DNA from: Armatimonadota bacterium
GTDB taxonomy: Bacteria; Armatimonadota; UBA10988
Length of the DNA stretch: 55,605 bases
Assembly (NCBI GenBank): GCA_016235455.1
Contig: JACRKZ010000119.1
Coordinates: forward strand, 1-55,605
Reading direction: 5' to 3'
Positions within the stretch are counted from its first letter, which is position 1, and each line of letters opens with the position of its first letter. Below the pieces are notes generated by a model. The model did no database searches and was not told where the DNA came from. It worked only from the letters and a program-made list of their open reading frames with translations. Of this stretch, positions 41,410 to 48,954 are shown piece by piece. The position numbers and the translations under genes were made by a program.

Positions 41410-43371
41410 CTACTTCATCTGCGGCAGAATGATGCCGCGCATGATCACCTTCTGGCAGGTCAGGAAGATGATCAACACCGGGATCGAGTTGACAATGAAC
41501 GTGGCCATGACCAGCCACGGCGTGGCGGCCAGGGTCTGGCTGAACTGGTAGGTCCAGACCGCGATGGTCCACATGGCGCGGTTCTGGCAGACGATGATGG
41601 CCCACTCCCAGCCGTTGTAGGCGGCGATGAAGGCGTGCAACATGCTCAGCGCCAGGATCGGCTTGACCAAGGGGATGCTGATCTTCCAGAAGACCATCCA
41701 CTCCGGCGCGCCGTCGATGCTGGCCGCCTCATACAGCTCCTTGGGCAGCGAGTCGAAGAAGCCCTTGAGCATGAAGATGGTCATGCCGTTGGCCGCGCCG
41801 GGCAGGACCAGCGCCGCGAACGTGTTGAGCAGGCCCAGGTCGCGCAGCAGCAGGAAGCCGGGGATGGCCGCCACCGCCGCGGGGAAGGCCATGGTCGCCA
41901 GGCAGAAGACGATGACCTTCTCGCCCGAGCGCAGCCGGAACCGGCTCAGCGCATAACCGGCCAGGGGGTTCACGGTCAGCGCGATGACGATGGCCAGGAA
42001 CACCAGCAAGATGGTGTTGCTCACCGCGCGGCCGCGGTGCAGCAGGTAGTCCAGCACCGTGGCGTAGTTGCCGGTCATGCGGTCGCGGGTGAAGGCCCAC
42101 TCGCGGTTGGCGAACGTGGCCAGCAGTGCTTCGCCAAACGGCACGCCGAGCTGTTCGATGGCGGTCAGGCTCAGGCCATAGGCGGCATTCACGCCGGCGA
42201 GGTCGCCGTGCCTGGCCAGGGCCAGCTTCTGGAAGGCAAGTTCGGGGATGGTGTCGCGCAGGCGCCATTCGGCCGACGGGATGCCCGCGTGCAGGTAGTC
42301 CATCCAGACCTTGGCCAGCGGGCCGTCGGGCACAAGCGCCGTCAGCCTGGCATCCTCGAACCGAGCCACCGGCCGCCAGGTTGGGTCCTGCCCGCCCATG
42401 ACGTTGTTGAAGTAGGCGGCGGTGCGGAACCGGGCAGCGACAAAGCGCGTGAAGGCCGCTTGCCGCTCGGGCGTAACGGTGATGCTCACGTGGCGCAGCG
42501 GCAGGCCGTTCTCGACGAACTTGCGCCACGCGGCGCGCAGCTTGGCGTCGGCCGTCGCCGGCACAGGCATGGGCAGCGTGCGCCACACGTCGCGCTTGTC
42601 GATGCCCAGTTCCTTGCCGGCGAACTCCTCCCACAGGTAGCGCACCGAGGCGGGCCGCAGGTAGCCGCAGTAGACGCCGGCGCCCTTGAGGAACGGCGTG
42701 AACTCGTTGTTGCGGTAGGCCTCACGGAAGGCCAGCAAGTCGGTGTAGCGCGTGTCCACCAGCGGCACGTAGCCGGCCTGGTCGATGGGCTCGCCGCTCC
42801 ATTCCGCCGCCGAGACCAGCGAGAAGTCCTCGACCGAGATCTGCCAGGCCTTGTTCACGCCCTCGAGTGTCTTGTAGCGTTTGCGCAGGAAGGGCGACAC
42901 GAACCGCGTGTCGTAGGCCAGGATAGCCTCGCGCGAGTCCCACTTCGCGGCGAACTCGGCGTAGTCCTTGGCCTGCGCGTCGATCCCGCGTCGCTTGTTC
43001 GGGTCGGCGAGCCGGGCCAGTTGCACAGCCGCCCAGGCGTCGCTGCTCTTGGAGTCGTCGCCGATGGCGGTCCAGATGGACCAGTCGTCGGGCACGCTCG
43101 GGAAGTAGGAGCGCATCTGCCGCACGGAGCCCCGGTGTGCCGGCGGGAAGAACGAGCAGACCGCACTCATCAGCCGGTCCTCGCGGGAGACGAGGTAGCG
43201 CGGCACGGGCGCGCGCCGTTCGTAGTCGAACGCGTTGGAGACCGAGCCGGTGAGCATGACCAGGAAGGGATAGACCATGGTCAGCCCGCCGAGCATCAGG
43301 GCGGTGTAGATGAACAGCGTCAGCGCGCGGCCCTTGAAGCACTTGCGGTCGGTGTAGTTGATGATCGGCAT
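41410..43371 (-). CDS. sugar ABC transporter permease (MalG-like) with a ~400-residue extracytoplasmic insertion
   Basis: The protein has 653 residues; ordinary MalG-type permeases have about 280. Helix 1 is at 16-40. From residue 452 the normal MalG core resumes (NTILLVFLAIVIAL) and includes the EAA loop EAASIDGAPEWMVFWKISIPLV near 548 that contacts the ATPase. The insertion 41-450 lies in the first extracytoplasmic loop. It contains two similar elements, FLRKRYKTLEGVNKAW (161-176) and LARHGDLAGVNAAYG (385-399), like the small helical element of GH42-type enzymes. It probably faces the binding protein fused to the partner permease. One base separates it from that gene; no ATPase gene is nearby. 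Confidence 0.88.
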   Translation of the reverse strand: MPIINYTDRKCFKGRALTLFIYTALMLGGLTMVYPFLVMLTGSVSNAFDYERRAPVPRYLVSREDRLMSAVCSFFPPAHRGSVRQMRSYFPSVPDDWSIWTAIGDDSKSSDAWAAVQLARLADPNKRRGIDAQAKDYAEFAAKWDSREAILAYDTRFVSPFLRKRYKTLEGVNKAWQISVEDFSLVSAAEWSGEPIDQAGYVPLVDTRYTDLLAFREAYRNNEFTPFLKGAGVYCGYLRPASVRYLWEEFAGKELGIDKRDVWRTLPMPVPATADAKLRAAWRKFVENGLPLRHVSITVTPERQAAFTRFVAARFRTAAYFNNVMGGQDPTWRPVARFEDARLTALVPDGPLAKVWMDYLHAGIPSAEWRLRDTIPELAFQKLALARHGDLAGVNAAYGLSLTAIEQLGVPFGEALLATFANREWAFTRDRMTGNYATVLDYLLHRGRAVSNTILLVFLAIVIALTVNPLAGYALSRFRLRSGEKVIVFCLATMAFPAAVAAIPGFLLLRDLGLLNTFAALVLPGAANGMTIFMLKGFFDSLPKELYEAASIDGAPEWMVFWKISIPLVKPILALSMLHAFIAAYNGWEWAIIVCQNRAMWTIAVWTYQFSQTLAATPWLVMATFIVNSIPVLIIFLTCQKVIMRGIILPQMK

Positions 43372-43372
43372 G

Positions 43373-46084
43373 TCAGTCTCCCTTCGCCTGACGGAAGTCG
43401 ACCCGCCGCAAGATGCGCAACTGCAGGTACGTGAAGCTGATCAGGATGCTGCCCAGGATCCAGGCGTAGCTGGTAGCCAGACTGAAGCGCAGGTTGACAT
43501 AGGCCTCCTGCCAGATGGCCATGCCCATGACCATGGTGGCCTTGCCCGGCCCGCCGAAGGTCAGCAGGAAGATGGCGCCCATGGACTGGAACGTGCCGAT
43601 GAACGTGCCGACGAAGTTGATCAGCACCAGCGGCAGGATGGTGGGCATCGTGATGCTCCAGATGCGCCGCAGGATGCCCGCACCGTCGATGCTGGCCGCC
43701 TCGTACAGCTCATCGGGCACCGACTTGAGCGCCGCCAGGTAGATCAAGCTGCCGATGCCCGCGCCAGCCCACACGCCGGGGATGATCACGCAGGCCATGA
43801 CCACATCGGGGTTGCCCAGCCAGTCGATGGGCGCGAACTTGAAGTGCGCCGCCCAGGCCTCCCAGCCCAGGTTGGTGCAGGCCGCCTGCACCCAGCCCGC
43901 GAGCCCACCCACCAGGCGGTTGAGCGTGCCCGTGGCGCTGGGCGAGTACATCTCCTTCCACATCAGCGTGACCACCAGACCGCTCGTCATCTGGGGCAGG
44001 AAGAAGAGCGTGCGGAAGAAGATCTTGAACCGCGGCACCTCGCTCAGCAGCAGCGCCAGCAGGATGGGCGTGAAGAAGGCCAGACCCAGGTTCCAGACGA
44101 CGAACCGGAAGGTGGTCAGCAGGTAGCCTCGGAAGTTCGGGTCGAGCGCGATGCTGATGAAGTTGTCCAGCCCCACGAACAGCGAGCGGCCGACGATCTT
44201 GTAGTCCTGGAAGGCCATGACCAGGCCACGGGCCAACGGGTAGTAGCCCCACAGGCCGATCGAGCAGAGCGCCGGCGCCAGCATGAGCCAGGGCAGCCAG
44301 CCGCGATAGACGCCGGCCGTGCTCTGCCGGCGCTTGAGCTGGTCGCGCAGGATGAGCACGGTGAAGAACATCATGAAGGCCGCGATGCACAGCGCCAGCA
44401 CCCGCGCGCGCGGCCGGTAGACGGCCAGGGCCGAGGCCGGCCGCTCGAACATGATGCCCGTGTTGGCATCGCGCTCCAGGCGCGCCAGTTCCTTCTTGTA
44501 GTCGAAGTTCTTGCCGCTGGGCCGCACGTTCAGGTCGATGACCTCGCGCTCGTAGAAGTCGCGGAACTGCAGCCACTTGCCCATGAACGGCTCGACCACT
44601 TCGAGTATCTTGCCGCTCTCGATGTCGCGCCACATGGCCAGGTTCTCGGGCGGCATCTCGCGAATGTAGTCGTCGAAGCCCAGCCGGTGCAGATCGCGCG
44701 GGTTGAGGAACTTGGCCTGGCCGGCAGCCACCTTGCGCCGCGTCACCTCGTCCGAGCCCTCGGGTGAGCAGATGCGGGTCATCACCTCCCAGACGATGTC
44801 GCGGTACTTCTTGCGTGCTGCCTCGGTGTTGCCGCCGCGGTGCAGCACATCCTTGCCGATCATGAAGAACGAGTTGGAAGCCTGGAGCACCGGCCGCTGC
44901 GCCGCGGTGCGACCGGGGAAGGGCAACATGCCCATGTCGCTCGGGTCGAGGCCCAGGTTCTCGAACTCGGTCATGTCGCCCGACCACAGCGGGTACATGG
45001 CCAGGTCGCGGCCCAGGCGCTTGACCGTATCGAGCAGGTCGGTGGTGGTGACACTGATGGAACCCTCGACCACCTGCTCGGGCGAGAAACGCACCGTGCG
45101 GCCCTCGAACGACACCTGTCCGGCCTTGGCCTGCTCTGGGGTCAGGCTGATCGGCTCGCCGCTGGCCGGGTCCTTGATCCACGGCTCCCAACGTAGCCGA
45201 TGGTGGAACTCGATGGCCGAGGTGCATTCCTCGCTGGCCACGTTGCAGCGCCAGGTGGGCACCACGTTCTGCAGGTCCTCGCGCGTGTCGGGCGCATGGA
45301 AGTCCGTGGCCTGCTCATTGAAGGTGTAGGTACGGCCGGTGGTCGGGCTCTTGCGGTCCTGGACCACGATGCTGGAGCCGGTGGTGGCTACCCACGGCGC
45401 AAAGGCCCAGCTCCGCGGCGCCAACTCCAGGCCGAACGTCTTCTTCTGTGGGTTATACAGCAGGCGCACCCAGCGGATGAACTCCTCATACGACCGCGGC
45501 GGATGGTTCGGGTCCAAGCCGGCCGCGCGCAGCAGCGTCTTGCTGTACAGGATGCCCACGTAGGTGCCGCCGCGGTTGGGCAGCGAGTAGGCCTTGCCGT
45601 CCACGGTGACCACCTGCCGGTAGAGCGGCTTGATATCCTTCCAGCCGGGCCATTTGGCCTCGTCCAGGTCGATCTGGCCGTTCTTGTCGGGCTTGCCGTC
45701 GGCCGTCATTTTGGGCTTGCCGTCAGCCAGCACCCCGTCCTCGCCGATCCACTCGGTGAGCGGATAGGCCAGGCCCTGGCTGACCGCCTGGCGGATGTCG
45801 GTCTCAAAGATATCGGGTCCGATGTTGGCCGCCATGGCCATGGCCAGGCTGGCTCGCGAGGCCGCCGCCGGCATGGACACACCGTCCCACTGGGTCAGGT
45901 GAATGCTGGGATTGGCCGCGAAATAGTCACGCAGATTCTGCGGCAGCCGCTGCTGCGTGTTGAAGCGCGAGGTGACCGAAATGGTGAACTCGGGCGACTG
46001 GCACCAGCCCGCGACCGCACAGCACAGCAGCAACGTCAGTAGTCGGAAAGAACGTGGCGTCATGGCCTGGCCATTCGCCGGCAT
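43373..46084 (-). CDS. fusion of extracellular sugar-binding protein and MalF-like ABC permease
   Basis: This is a 903-residue single frame. Residues 1-28 are a signal sequence (FRLLTLLLCCAVAGWC), and about 30-555 are a family 1 solute-binding protein (NIGPDIFETDI, GKAYSLPNRGGTYVGILYSKTLL). A helix at 562-580 tethers it. A cytoplasmic linker (LKRRQS) leads into a MalF-type permease at 595-903, with the EAA loop EAASIDGAGILRRIWSITMP at 795. Binding proteins are usually separate lipoproteins or periplasmic proteins, so this fusion fixes a one-to-one ratio. An EF-hand-like DKNGQIDLDE lies in the binding domain. ATG 46084 has GAAGG upstream; ATG 46063 is possible. The family binds oligosaccharides; the ligand is unknown. 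Confidence 0.9.
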   Translation of the reverse strand: MPANGQAMTPRSFRLLTLLLCCAVAGWCQSPEFTISVTSRFNTQQRLPQNLRDYFAANPSIHLTQWDGVSMPAAASRASLAMAMAANIGPDIFETDIRQAVSQGLAYPLTEWIGEDGVLADGKPKMTADGKPDKNGQIDLDEAKWPGWKDIKPLYRQVVTVDGKAYSLPNRGGTYVGILYSKTLLRAAGLDPNHPPRSYEEFIRWVRLLYNPQKKTFGLELAPRSWAFAPWVATTGSSIVVQDRKSPTTGRTYTFNEQATDFHAPDTREDLQNVVPTWRCNVASEECTSAIEFHHRLRWEPWIKDPASGEPISLTPEQAKAGQVSFEGRTVRFSPEQVVEGSISVTTTDLLDTVKRLGRDLAMYPLWSGDMTEFENLGLDPSDMGMLPFPGRTAAQRPVLQASNSFFMIGKDVLHRGGNTEAARKKYRDIVWEVMTRICSPEGSDEVTRRKVAAGQAKFLNPRDLHRLGFDDYIREMPPENLAMWRDIESGKILEVVEPFMGKWLQFRDFYEREVIDLNVRPSGKNFDYKKELARLERDANTGIMFERPASALAVYRPRARVLALCIAAFMMFFTVLILRDQLKRRQSTAGVYRGWLPWLMLAPALCSIGLWGYYPLARGLVMAFQDYKIVGRSLFVGLDNFISIALDPNFRGYLLTTFRFVVWNLGLAFFTPILLALLLSEVPRFKIFFRTLFFLPQMTSGLVVTLMWKEMYSPSATGTLNRLVGGLAGWVQAACTNLGWEAWAAHFKFAPIDWLGNPDVVMACVIIPGVWAGAGIGSLIYLAALKSVPDELYEAASIDGAGILRRIWSITMPTILPLVLINFVGTFIGTFQSMGAIFLLTFGGPGKATMVMGMAIWQEAYVNLRFSLATSYAWILGSILISFTYLQLRILRRVDFRQAKGD

Positions 46085-46101
46085 GGCATCGATACCTTCG
46101 C

Positions 46102-46120
46102 CGAACTCGGAAGGAGTTCG
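46102..46120. promoter_or_regulatory. candidate operator between the divergent transport and catabolic units
   Basis: CGAACTC (46102-46108) and GAGTTCG (46114-46120) form a perfect 7-bp inverted repeat with a 5-base centre. It lies in the 98-base divergent gap and may control both units. No regulator gene is adjacent. Confidence 0.5.
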
Positions 46121-46182
46121 CGCGCGCGAGGAGTACGGTCCCAGCGACCCGTCGCGGTGAGCGGTCGGTGGGAGGCGAAGAG

Positions 46183-47103
46183 ATGAAACTGGGCTTTGTG
46201 AGCGCGATCCTAGCCGATCTGGCGCTCGACGATGTGCTGCGGGTAGCCGCCGATGAGGGCTACGACTGTGTCGAGGTCATGGCCTGGCCCAAGGGCAAGG
46301 CCGAGCGGCGCTATGCCGGCGTGACGCACATCGATGTGGCCACGTTGACCCCCAACGAAGCCGACCGCATCAACGATCTGTGCGACGACCTCGGGGTCTG
46401 CCTCAGCGGGCTAGGCTACTACGTCAATCCGCTCTCGCCCGACCCCGACGAGTCGGCCACCTGCGTCGAACACCTCGGCCGCGTCATCGACGGCGCCCAA
46501 ATGCTCGGTCTGAGTGTGGTCAACACCTTCATCGGCCGCGACCAGCACAAGAGTGTGGACGACAACTGGCCGCGCCTGCTGGAAGTCTGGAAACCCTTGG
46601 TGGCCCGCGCCGAGTCGAAGGGCGTTCGGCTGGCCATCGAGAACTGCCCGATGGCCTTCACCAACGACGAATGGCCCGGCGGCAAGAACATCGCCACCAC
46701 CCCGGCCATCTGGCGCCGGCTGTTCGCGAGCCTGCCCTCGGACTACCTCGGCCTCAACTTCGACCCGTCGCACTTCGTCTGGCAGCAGATGGACTATTTG
46801 AAACCGCTACGTGAGTTCAGCGCTAAACTGTTCCACGTTCACGCCAAGGACTGCCGCGTTGAGCGCCACCGGCTGGACGATGTGGGCATCATGGTCAACC
46901 CGTTGGCCTTCCACACGCCCAAGCTGCCCGGTCTGGGCGAAGTCGACTGGAGCCGCTTCTTCAGCGAACTGAGCGATAGCGGATTCGACGGCGCGGTCTG
47001 CGTGGAAGTCGAAGACCGAGCCTACGAAGGCACGCTGCAGACGCGCGTGCAAGCGCTACGGCAGTCGGCCGGCTACCTGCGCGGGTACCTGGCGCGAGCT
47101 TGA
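46183..47103 (+). CDS. sugar phosphate isomerase/epimerase (IolE-like TIM barrel)
   Basis: This 306-residue xylose isomerase-like TIM barrel (AP endonuclease 2 family) has the opening MKLGFVSAILADLALDDVLRVAADEGYDCVEVM. Metal-site candidates are Glu in LAIENCP, Asp in NFDPSHFVWQ, His in FHVHAKD and Glu in VCVEVED. Family members isomerise or dehydrate sugars or inositols. I chose ATG 46183, with GGAGG 7 bases upstream. It is the first gene of the catabolic unit, divergent from the fused transporter. Its stop overlaps a possible start of the aldolase gene. Confidence 0.9.
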   Translation: MKLGFVSAILADLALDDVLRVAADEGYDCVEVMAWPKGKAERRYAGVTHIDVATLTPNEADRINDLCDDLGVCLSGLGYYVNPLSPDPDESATCVEHLGRVIDGAQMLGLSVVNTFIGRDQHKSVDDNWPRLLEVWKPLVARAESKGVRLAIENCPMAFTNDEWPGGKNIATTPAIWRRLFASLPSDYLGLNFDPSHFVWQQMDYLKPLREFSAKLFHVHAKDCRVERHRLDDVGIMVNPLAFHTPKLPGLGEVDWSRFFSELSDSGFDGAVCVEVEDRAYEGTLQTRVQALRQSAGYLRGYLARA

Positions 47104-47117
47104 TGGGAGACGACCTG

Positions 47118-47798
47118 ATGAACCCGACCGTGGGCGAACTGGCCAAGATGATTGACCATTCGCTGCTGAACCCCGTGATGACCGATGCCGAACTCGAGGC
47201 TGGTTGCCAAATCGCGCTGGACTACGACGTGGCCAGCGTCTGCATCAAGCCCTACTACCTGGCCCGCTGCGCCGAACTGCTGGCTGGCAGCACCGTGGCG
47301 CCCAGCACCACCATCGGCTTCCCGCATGGTGGTCACACCGTGGCCATCAAGGTGGCCGAAGCCAACCAGGCCCTGGCCGACGGCGGTACCGAACTGGATA
47401 TGGTCGTCAACATCGGCAAGGTGCTGTCGGGCGACTGGGGCTATGTGCAGGCCGACATCGCCGCGGTGACCGAGGTCGCCCACGCCGGTGGCGCCATCGT
47501 CAAGGTCATCTTCGAGAACTGCTACCTGACCGACCCGCAGAAGATCCGCCTGTGCGAGATCTGCGGCGAGGTGGGCGCCGACTTCGTCAAGACCTCCTCG
47601 GGCTATGGCACCGGCGGGGCCACAATCGCCGACCTCCAGCTCATGCGCGCCCACGCGCCGGCGCGGGTGCGGGTCAAGGCGGCCGGCGGCGTGCGCACGC
47701 TCGACGGCCTGCTGGAGGTGCGCGCCGCGGGCGCCACGCGCTGCGGCGCCACGCGCACGATCGAGATGCTGACCGAAGCCAAGGCCCGCTTCGGCTGA
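47118..47798 (+). CDS. deoC: deoxyribose-phosphate aldolase-type class I aldolase (DeoC family)
   Basis: This 226-residue aldolase has the Schiff-base Lys158 in FVKTSSGYGTGGAT, Asp94 in ELDMVVNIG and the second Lys187 in VRVKAAGGVR, the DERA active set. DERA splits 2-deoxyribose-5-phosphate into glyceraldehyde-3-phosphate and acetaldehyde. Flanked here by two IolE-like isomerases and a sugar importer, it may act on another deoxy-sugar phosphate. I chose ATG 47118, 8 bases after GGGAG; ATG 47103, overlapping the previous stop, is an alternative. No nucleoside genes (deoA, deoD, cdd) are present. Confidence 0.93.
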   Translation: MNPTVGELAKMIDHSLLNPVMTDAELEAGCQIALDYDVASVCIKPYYLARCAELLAGSTVAPSTTIGFPHGGHTVAIKVAEANQALADGGTELDMVVNIGKVLSGDWGYVQADIAAVTEVAHAGGAIVKVIFENCYLTDPQKIRLCEICGEVGADFVKTSSGYGTGGATIADLQLMRAHAPARVRVKAAGGVRTLDGLLEVRAAGATRCGATRTIEMLTEAKARFG

Positions 47799-47841
47799 GC
47801 GTCCTTAGGGTGCCAACTTCGTTGGGATAGAGGAGTACACC

Positions 47842-48732
47842 ATGGAACAAGCCATTCGCATCGGCACGCTGGTCAACGGCGGCGCCGGCACAGCCAACTA
47901 CATCAAGCAGATCCTGCCGTACGGCTTCGAGTCGTTCTCAATCACCTTCTGGCAGACGCTGGGCGAAACCGACCTGGAGCGCCTGGCCGGCGAGGTCGGC
48001 GACGTGCTGGCCGGCAGCGGCGCGGTCATCTCGTCGCTGGGCGTGTTCGGCAATCCGCTGGAGAACCGCGAGATCGACGACAAGACGCGCGACGGCTGGG
48101 CCAAGTTGATCGACGCCTGCTCGCTGTTTGGCTGCGACATCGTCGCGGGCTTCGCGGGCCGGCTGATCGACAAACCCATCTCGGACTCCATGGGCCGCTT
48201 CGCCGAAGTGTTTGGCGGCCTCACCAAGCATGCCGCTGACAAGGGCGTACGCATCGCCTTTGAGAACTGCGACATGGGCGGCACCTGGCAGAGGGGCGAC
48301 TGGAACATCGCGCACAACCCCACCGCCTGGGAGATGATGTTCAACGCCGTGCCGGCGGACAACATCGGCCTCGAGTGGGAGCCCTGCCACCAGATGGTCA
48401 GCCTGATCGACCCCATGCCGCAGTTGCGCGCCTGGGCCAAGAAGATCTTCCACGTCCACGGCAAGGACGCCACGGTTCTGTGGGATGTGGTCAAGCAGCA
48501 CGGCGTCGATGGTCCGCACCCCTTCGCCTTCCATCGCACGCCCGGCTTCGGCGACAGTAACTGGACCGACATCATCTCCGACCTGCGCCGCGCGGGATTC
48601 GTGGGCAGCATCGACATCGAAGGCTGGCACGACCCGGTCTACCGTGGCGACCTGGAGATGACCGGTCAGGTGGCCGGCCTGCAGTACCTCAAGCGCTGCC
48701 GCGGCGGCGATCTGGTGCCCAACCCCGCGTAG
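47842..48732 (+). CDS. sugar phosphate isomerase/epimerase (IolE-like TIM barrel)
   Basis: This 296-residue TIM barrel opens IRIGTLVNGGAGTANYIKQILPYGFESF. Metal-ligand candidates are in RIAFENCD, LEWEPCHQ, FHVHGKD and SIDIEGWHD. It resembles the upstream isomerase in fold but is not a close duplicate. ATAGAGGAG lies 5 bases before ATG 47842. It is the third gene of the catabolic unit, 43 bases after the aldolase, and is followed by a strong hairpin terminator. The substrate is probably an intermediate between the imported sugar and the aldolase step. Confidence 0.88.
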   Translation: MEQAIRIGTLVNGGAGTANYIKQILPYGFESFSITFWQTLGETDLERLAGEVGDVLAGSGAVISSLGVFGNPLENREIDDKTRDGWAKLIDACSLFGCDIVAGFAGRLIDKPISDSMGRFAEVFGGLTKHAADKGVRIAFENCDMGGTWQRGDWNIAHNPTAWEMMFNAVPADNIGLEWEPCHQMVSLIDPMPQLRAWAKKIFHVHGKDATVLWDVVKQHGVDGPHPFAFHRTPGFGDSNWTDIISDLRRAGFVGSIDIEGWHDPVYRGDLEMTGQVAGLQYLKRCRGGDLVPNPA

Positions 48733-48750
48733 GCGCCAAACCTCTCCTGA

Positions 48751-48801
48751 TATGCCACCGACCCGCCGATTCGCTTGACGACTCGGCGGGTCGGTGGCAT
48801 A
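48751..48801 (+). terminator. strong 19-bp stem terminator
   Basis: TATGCCACCGACCCGCCGA (48751-48769) pairs perfectly with its complement at 48783-48801 around a 13-base loop. It lies 18 bases after the isomerase stop. No U-run follows. I see no clear promoter in the rest of the gap to 48954. Confidence 0.8.
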
Positions 48802-48954
48802 ACTGGAGCGCAACGGATGCGCTGCCTTATCGCAACAAGGCCGCTCGTGGGCATGGGCACGCCGCGGGGCAACCTGGGTCGCGCGCGTGTGTCCTTTCTA
48901 GTGTGGGCCAAGTCGTTTCGTACCCTGGGCGGCGCATAGGCAAGGAGCTGAGAC

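Noticed and set aside
41365..43434. 689-codon plus-strand frame opposite the MalG-like gene
   Set aside because: A shadow frame with repeated His/Gln/Asp/Arg runs and no recognisable fold.
48802..48954. Promoter for shc
   Set aside because: Candidate -10 boxes such as TACCCT near 48921 lack a -35 box at suitable spacing; none is convincing.
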